From Cellvibrionales bacterium (GTDB taxonomy: Bacteria; Pseudomonadota; Gammaproteobacteria; Pseudomonadales; UBA7434), in NCBI GenBank assembly GCA_003492055.1, contig DMZE01000006.1:1-11637 (forward strand): a stretch of 11,637 nt of DNA. Direction: 5' to 3'. The position numbers and the translations under genes were made by a program. Shown here in pieces: positions 7,098 through 11,637 of the stretch (position 1 is its first letter; every line of letters starts with the position of its first letter). The notes beneath the pieces are model-generated. The model was not told the DNA's origin and did not search any database. It was given only the letters and a program-made list of their open reading frames with translations.

Positions 7098-7117
7098 AGA
7101 ATCGCATTCTCTTTTTT
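7098..7117 (+). terminator. weak terminator-like hairpin after the aldolase
   Basis: AGAAT-CGC-ATTCT forms a 5-bp stem with a 3-nt loop, followed by C and then TTTTTT (7112-7117). The T-run is good but the stem is AU-rich and weak. The same bases supply TAGAAT (7097-7102), a possible -10 box for rapA without a good -35. A longer outer inverted repeat, CGCGCCA (7074-7080) with TGGCGCG (7117-7123), encloses it. The function is uncertain. Confidence 0.3.
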
Positions 7118-7175
7118 GGCGCGTGCTCACAGTGGCACTCGTTAGCAATAAAAACTTAGTTTAGAAGAACCGTGT

Positions 7176-9998
7176 ATGGAATTTGTTGTTGGGCAACGCT
7201 GGGTCAGCCAGGCGGAGCCACAGTTAGGTCTTGGGCTAGTCATTGAAACTGATGGTCGGCATATTACGTTAAGCTTTCCGGCTTTAGAAGAAGAGCGGAT
7301 TTACGCCGCTAACAGTGCGCCACTGGCGCGCGTTCTCTATCAAGTTGGCGATAGCTTAAACGACATAGATAATAACGCACTTGTCGTTACGGCTATTGAA
7401 GAGTTAAATCAGCTTAACTACTACCTTACGACAGATAATGAAGGCGCAGAACATATTGTGCCCGAGTCAAAAATTTCTGCCCAAATTCAGCTTAGCTCGC
7501 CTACGCAGAGACTTTTCAGCGGTCAGTTCGATAGAAATTCCGCCTTTCAATTATGCGCAGCCACCTTGCACTTTCGCTACCAACTGCAGTGCTCAGAAGC
7601 GCGTGGCCTATTGGGTCCAAGGACCAACTTACTCAAGCATCAAATTTACATTGCCCATGAAGTCGCCTCTCGCTATGCACCTCGCGTACTCTTAGCCGAT
7701 GAAGTTGGCTTAGGTAAAACTATAGAAGCCGGCATGATTTTGCATCATCAATTGCAAACCGGTTTAGCCAGCAGAGCGTTAATTGTTGTTCCTGAGCCAT
7801 TACTGCATCAATGGCTGGTGGAAATGCTAAGAAAATTCAACCTGCACTTTTCTCTATTTGATAAAGGCCGCTATAACGCCATTATCGAAGCCGATGAAGG
7901 CAACCCCTTTGAATCTGAGCAATTGATTTTATGTAGTCTCGATTTATTGTGTAGCGACAAAGCCCTTATGCAGAAAGCCTGCGATGCTGGCTGGGACTTA
8001 ATGATTGTCGATGAAGCCCACCATTTACGCTGGTCAGAAGAAGCCCCCAGTGTTGAATACCAAGCCATCGAGCAGCTATCACGCTATTGCGCCGGCCTAT
8101 TATTGCTAACTGCGACACCCGAACAAGTCGGTCTTGAGAGCCATTTTGCACGTTTGCGCTTACTCGATCCTGCGCGCTTTCATAGCTTGCCAAGCTTTAT
8201 TGAAGAACAAGGACACTTTGTTGAGCTTAATAGCATTGTTAGCTCGCTTGCCAATAAAGAAACATTATCGGCCGAACAACAAAAACAGCTTAGCCACTAT
8301 ATCGGTGAGCTGCCAGAGAGTCATTCAAAAGACAATTCAGAGGGCGATGACCATCAGTTATTAATCCGCCGCTTACTTGACCGTCATGGCACAGGCCGCG
8401 TGCTATTCAGAAATACGCGTGCCGCTATTAAAGGTTTTCCTCAGCGCCTAGAGCATGGCTATCCATTAGAAAGTGTTGCAGACTACCAAAGTAATCAAGG
8501 CTTATATCCTGAACGCGCCTTACAAGAAGCCGGTGAAGATTGGCTAGCTATAGACCCACGCGTTGAATGGTTAGAAGGCTTCCTGAAATCGGTTCGCGGC
8601 CAAAAAGTATTATTGATTTGCGCCAATCCCAACACCGCGCTTGATTTAGAAAAACATCTGCATCTCACTTCCGGCATTCGTAGTACCGCCTTTTATGAAG
8701 GGCTATCGATTATTGAGCGTGATAGAGCCGCCGCTTACTTTGCCGATGAAGATGCTGGCGCACAGGTATTAATTTGCTCAGAGATTGGCAGTGAGGGTCG
8801 TAACTTTCAATTTGCCCATCACCTCGTATTATTCGATTTACCCATGAACCCCGATCTACTTGAGCAGCGTATTGGCCGTCTTGATCGCATTGGTCAAAGC
8901 GAAGATATTAAGATACATATTCCGTATATTTCGGGTACCGCACAAGAGTATTTATATCGCTGGTATAACGAAGGCATAGACGCACTATCGCACAGCTTCT
9001 CAGCTGGCTTGTCAGTTTACCAATTATTTGAAACGCGATTAGCGCCGTGGATAAATACCGACTCTCCACAATCAACAGAAGATTTTGAAGCACTTATCAC
9101 AGAAACTGCTGTGCATACTCAAGCAGTAAGAGACGAATTACAAAATGGTAGAGATCAATTACTGGAATTAAACTCCTGCGATAACGACGTTGCTGAAAAT
9201 GTGATTCAAACCATTATTGATTCTGAGCGTTCAGAAGTATTGCAATCGTATATGACCATGCTGCTAGACACCTTTGGTGTCGATCATGATTTCCACTCAG
9301 AACATTGTTTAGTACTTCACCCTAGTGATCATATGTTAACGGGGTATTTCCCTGGCTTAAAAGAAGAAGGCGTGACCGTTTGCTTCGATAGAGCCAAAGC
9401 TCAGCAACGCGAAGAAATGGAATTTATTACCTGGGAAAACCCCATGATTAGCGAAGCCATGGAAATGGTCTCGAGCATGGATATTGGTAACGTAGCTATT
9501 GCGGCGCTGAAATTAAAAGCCATACCGGCAGGCACATTAATGATTGAATGCTTTTTTGCAATTCAATGCAGTGCGCCTAAAAAATATCAGGTTGATCGCT
9601 TTTTACCAGCCACACCTATTCGCGTATTGCTAGAAAGTAGCGGCAAAGACTTAACCGCCATTATTAAGCACGCACAAATGAATAAGCTAGCTGAGCATGT
9701 TAAGAAGTCGACTCGCTTAGCGATATTAAAACAAATTCGTGGCGAGCTAGAAAAAATGATTGGCTCTGCACAAACGATTGCGCAAGGTCGCGCACAGCCA
9801 TTGATTACAGCCGCACAAGAGCGTGTTGCCAGCACTATGGGTGAAGAGTTAAATCGTTTAACAGAATTAAAGCAGTTGAATGGAACAATACGCGAAGAAG
9901 AAATTGAATTTGTTGCCAGCCGTCAGTCTGAAGCGCTCGCACATATTGCTAACGCTTCAGCTGAGCTTAAGGCGATAAGAGTCTTAATTAACACCTAA
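7176..9998 (+). CDS. rapA: RNA polymerase-associated protein RapA (SWI2/SNF2 ATPase)
   Basis: RapA binds RNA polymerase and uses ATP to release stalled or post-termination complexes, helping recycle the enzyme. The 940-residue protein has an N-terminal Tudor-like region (about 1-110) beginning FVVGQRWVSQAEPQLGLG. Helicase lobe 1 has Walker A in DEVGLGKTIEAG (175-186, Lys181), VVPEPLLHQWLVE (204-216), DEAHH (279-283) and LTATPEQ (311-317). Lobe 2 has SEIGSEGRNFQFA (535-547) and QRIGRLDRIGQ (564-574). The RapA C-terminal domain runs from about 600 to 940. All ATPase motifs are intact. Compared from memory with the 968-residue E. coli protein, the inter-lobe segment between GFPQR (420-424) and LYPER (443-447) is about 18 residues shorter. 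The ATG at 7176 has a modest AGAAG about 8 nt upstream. It is probably its own transcription unit, ending at the stem-loop at 10007-10043. Confidence 0.97.
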   Translation: MEFVVGQRWVSQAEPQLGLGLVIETDGRHITLSFPALEEERIYAANSAPLARVLYQVGDSLNDIDNNALVVTAIEELNQLNYYLTTDNEGAEHIVPESKISAQIQLSSPTQRLFSGQFDRNSAFQLCAATLHFRYQLQCSEARGLLGPRTNLLKHQIYIAHEVASRYAPRVLLADEVGLGKTIEAGMILHHQLQTGLASRALIVVPEPLLHQWLVEMLRKFNLHFSLFDKGRYNAIIEADEGNPFESEQLILCSLDLLCSDKALMQKACDAGWDLMIVDEAHHLRWSEEAPSVEYQAIEQLSRYCAGLLLLTATPEQVGLESHFARLRLLDPARFHSLPSFIEEQGHFVELNSIVSSLANKETLSAEQQKQLSHYIGELPESHSKDNSEGDDHQLLIRRLLDRHGTGRVLFRNTRAAIKGFPQRLEHGYPLESVADYQSNQGLYPERALQEAGEDWLAIDPRVEWLEGFLKSVRGQKVLLICANPNTALDLEKHLHLTSGIRSTAFYEGLSIIERDRAAAYFADEDAGAQVLICSEIGSEGRNFQFAHHLVLFDLPMNPDLLEQRIGRLDRIGQSEDIKIHIPYISGTAQEYLYRWYNEGIDALSHSFSAGLSVYQLFETRLAPWINTDSPQSTEDFEALITETAVHTQAVRDELQNGRDQLLELNSCDNDVAENVIQTIIDSERSEVLQSYMTMLLDTFGVDHDFHSEHCLVLHPSDHMLTGYFPGLKEEGVTVCFDRAKAQQREEMEFITWENPMISEAMEMVSSMDIGNVAIAALKLKAIPAGTLMIECFFAIQCSAPKKYQVDRFLPATPIRVLLESSGKDLTAIIKHAQMNKLAEHVKKSTRLAILKQIRGELEKMIGSAQTIAQGRAQPLITAAQERVASTMGEELNRLTELKQLNGTIREEEIEFVASRQSEALAHIANASAELKAIRVLINT

Positions 9999-10006
9999 AA
10001 CTAAGC

Positions 10007-10043
10007 TGCATCTATTAATGAATAAAACACATTAATAGATGCA
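10007..10043. terminator. bidirectional stem-loop between convergent rapA and peroxiredoxin
   Basis: TGCATCTATTAATG (10007-10020) and CATTAATAGATGCA (10030-10043) form a perfect 14-bp stem with a 9-nt loop. It starts 9 nt after the rapA stop and ends 7 nt before the peroxiredoxin stop. The T-tracts are offset and short (TTTT at about 10049-10052 on plus; TTTT after GCTTAG on minus). Position and symmetry argue for a shared terminator or 3'-end-protecting hairpin serving both genes. Confidence 0.75.
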
Positions 10044-10050
10044 ATAGGTT

Positions 10051-10530
10051 TTAAAGCGCTTCAAGAATAGCTTCAGCACTACTGGTCAATATACCCGGAC
10101 CTGTTTCTGGATTAAATGCAGTGACAGTGCCGTCATCGACAATCATAGAGTAACGCTGCGAACGCGTACCCATACCAAAACCAGTGCCATCAAGCTCAAG
10201 ACCTAGCGCCGCCGTCAGTTCAGCATTGCCATCGGCAAGCATAACTAATGCTTCAGCGTTTTGACTTTCGCCCCATGCGCCCATAACAAAAGCGTCATTC
10301 ACTGAAAGACACACAATAGTATCTACGCCTTTGTCTTTTATTTTGTCGGCATTAACAACAAAGCCCGGTAAATGCGTAAGTGAACAGCCTGGCGTAAATG
10401 CGCCGGGCACAGCAAATAACACTACTTTTTTACCTGCAAAAATAGCATCAGTTGTAATATCTTCTGGGCCACTTTCGCCCATGACGCTTAATGTGCATGA
10501 AGGTATTTTTTCGCCTGCTTGAATAGTCAT
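10051..10530 (-). CDS. peroxiredoxin, Prx5/AhpE-like redoxin family
   Basis: A 159-residue thiol peroxidase that reduces hydrogen peroxide and organic hydroperoxides in the cytoplasm. The peroxidatic motif is PGAFTPGCS (42-50), giving Pro42, Thr46 and catalytic Cys49 in the P-x(3)-T-x(2)-C pattern, followed by HLPGF (53-57). VDTIVCLSVNDAFVMGAWG (69-87) and GTRSQRYSMIVDDG (121-134), with Arg123/Arg126, are typical of the Prx5 branch. Cys74 is the conserved second Cys of many bacterial members. Whether it resolves the disulfide or the enzyme is recycled by glutathione/glutaredoxin cannot be decided here. No glutaredoxin domain is fused. The ATG at 10530 has AGGA 8 nt upstream. It converges on rapA and is probably monocistronic. 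Its upstream inverted repeat is noted separately. Confidence 0.93.
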   Translation of the reverse strand: MTIQAGEKIPSCTLSVMGESGPEDITTDAIFAGKKVVLFAVPGAFTPGCSLTHLPGFVVNADKIKDKGVDTIVCLSVNDAFVMGAWGESQNAEALVMLADGNAELTAALGLELDGTGFGMGTRSQRYSMIVDDGTVTAFNPETGPGILTSSAEAILEAL

Positions 10531-10560
10531 ATTATTATCCTGTTAATTGTTTATATAAAT

Positions 10561-10582
10561 CTTGGTCACCAATGTAACCAAG
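10561..10582. repeat. inverted repeat CTTGGT-N10-ACCAAG upstream of the peroxiredoxin
   Basis: A perfect 6-bp inverted repeat (10561-10566 and 10577-10582) with a 10-nt spacer lies 31-52 nt before the peroxiredoxin start. Its left half also belongs to a near-palindrome, TTGGTCACCAA (10562-10572). It could be an operator overlapping the promoter: on the minus strand TTGGTT sits about 18-20 nt upstream of TATATA/TATAAA. It could also be a weak end hairpin for the upstream symporter transcript. No T-run follows, so I prefer the operator reading. Confidence 0.3.
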
Positions 10583-10701
10583 CTGTTTTATTAGTCGAAC
10601 AAATCAAGGGGTTAATTCGCTGATGATTCTACCTGAATTATCCTCTCTTTACCGTCTCAGCTTTTAATGATTTCTAAGCCTTTAATAAACATCTGCTTAA
10701 A

Positions 10702-11637
10702 TTATAAAAGCCAATAACATACCATTGTAATAATCAATGCGCCCACAATATTTAATAAAAATCCTGTGCGAAACATATCTATCGATTGTACTTTACCACT
10801 ACCAAATATAATTGCATTCGGTGCTGTTGCCACCGGTAGCATAAAAGCACAGCTAGCACTTAAAGCGGCAGGAATCATTAGCATCTGAGGATCCAATTTA
10901 GCTGCCAACGCCGCTGCCGCCAGTATCGGCATTAACAATACCGTCGTTGCAGTATTACTCGTTGATTCAGTCATAAAACTAACAGCTAGCGTTAATACCA
11001 ATAACATAATAAATACAGGCAACACAGCTAAGCCATCCAAAACACCTCCCAACACAACGCTTAGCCCAGAAACGGCAAACGCTTTAGCAATACAAATGCC
11101 ACCCGCAAATAATAGTAAAATTCCCCATGGTATCTTGCTAGCCTGGTCCCACTCCAATAATCGACCACCTTTACCGTCAGACACGACAAATAAAGATATA
11201 GCGCCAACCAAAGCAACGCCTGCATCATTCGCTTGCTGCAAACCTAACAACTCACTCCAGCCGCCAAAAGGCTCACCCCGCGTTATCCACGCCAGCGCCG
11301 TGCAAGCAAAAACAATCAAAACTCGCTTCTCTGCTGGGCGCCATTCACCTACTGAGGGCAACTCCAAAGGCTTACCTTGTTGAAGATTAACGCGCCGAGT
11401 CAACCACCAAGCAATAAACGGCAAAAAAATAATAACAACTGGCACAGCTACCATCATCCACTGCACAAAACCCATAGATTTACCGGTGAAGTCGGTATAA
11501 ATTTGCATAAACACAAGGTTCGGTGGAGTCCCTACAGGTGTCCCCATACCGCCTACGTTAGCTGCATAAGCGATACCTAACATTAATGCTAATGGTAGTT
11601 TCGGGTTATCACTTTTTTCAAGTATTGCTAATGCGAT
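10702..11637 (-). CDS. DASS/SLC13 family anion:Na+ symporter, C-terminal part (runs off right edge)
   Basis: An inner-membrane carrier coupling sodium entry to uptake of a divalent anion such as a C4-dicarboxylate, citrate or sulfate. The last 311 residues are visible; the reading frame stays open to the window edge, so the ATG at 11583 is internal, not the start. The fragment opens inside the first substrate/sodium site (AYAANVGGMGTPVGTPPNLV, 24-43 of the visible part). It has several hydrophobic segments (about 61-79, 105-119, 140-153, 170-189, 203-222, 296-310). The second repeat's site is TESTSNTATT (223-232) and SCAFMLPVATAPNAIIFGSG (262-281), close to the Na+:sulfate symporter signature. 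Substrate specificity cannot be assigned. It lies 171 nt upstream of the peroxiredoxin on the same strand; co-transcription is possible but unsupported. Confidence 0.92.
   Translation of the reverse strand: MALAILEKSDNPKLPLALMLGIAYAANVGGMGTPVGTPPNLVFMQIYTDFTGKSMGFVQWMMVAVPVVIIFLPFIAWWLTRRVNLQQGKPLELPSVGEWRPAEKRVLIVFACTALAWITRGEPFGGWSELLGLQQANDAGVALVGAISLFVVSDGKGGRLLEWDQASKIPWGILLLFAGGICIAKAFAVSGLSVVLGGVLDGLAVLPVFIMLLVLTLAVSFMTESTSNTATTVLLMPILAAAALAAKLDPQMLMIPAALSASCAFMLPVATAPNAIIFGSGKVQSIDMFRTGFLLNIVGALIITMVCYWLL

Noticed and set aside
11581..11583. ATG at 11583 as the start of the symporter
   Set aside because: The frame remains open for 18 more codons to the edge, and DASS proteins have many more N-terminal helices before this motif.

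Overview
This is ordinary core-metabolic chromosome from a gammaproteobacterium at roughly 45% GC by eye. The evidence is a full-length RapA (an RNA polymerase recycling ATPase typical of gammaproteobacteria), the tkt-epd-pgk gene order, and the close similarity of Pgk, Epd and Tkt to enterobacterial and pseudomonad proteins. The style resembles marine Cellvibrionales/Spongiibacteraceae-like lineages, but that placement is an inference. There are no rRNA, tRNA, CRISPR, insertion-sequence or phage signals.

Layout. The left part is all on the minus strand, read from right to left: transketolase (3729-5729), a GapA/Epd-type dehydrogenase most like erythrose-4-phosphate dehydrogenase (2630-3685), phosphoglycerate kinase (1375-2550), a lysophospholipase-like alpha/beta hydrolase (326-1315), and the N-terminal part of GTP cyclohydrolase I, FolE (200 to beyond the left edge). 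A 403-nt divergent intergenic region (5730-6132) separates this block from a class I fructose-bisphosphate aldolase on the plus strand (6133-7026), followed by rapA (7176-9998). A 14-bp perfect stem-loop (10007-10043) lies between rapA and a convergent Prx5-type peroxiredoxin (10051-10530, minus). The right edge holds the C-terminal 311 residues of a DASS/SLC13 anion:sodium symporter (10702 to beyond 11637, minus).

How the genes work together. Tkt supplies erythrose-4-phosphate; Epd would oxidise it to 4-phosphoerythronate for pyridoxal phosphate synthesis; Pgk and the aldolase belong to central glycolysis/gluconeogenesis. The class II fbaA gene that commonly follows pgk in gammaproteobacteria is absent from that position. 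A class I (Schiff-base, Staphylococcus Fda-like) aldolase stands divergently at the head of the operon instead, and an alpha/beta hydrolase follows pgk.

Most unusual part. The tkt/fba intergenic region holds, on the tkt strand, a TATAAT box, a six-codon ORF behind a perfect Shine-Dalgarno sequence, a GC stem followed by six Ts, a second hairpin, and a possible pairing that would hide the tkt ribosome-binding site. This looks like an attenuator-type leader. The same bases also carry a 65-codon plus-strand ORF with a Cys-rich motif, so the interpretation is open. I found no clear novel multi-gene system in this window.
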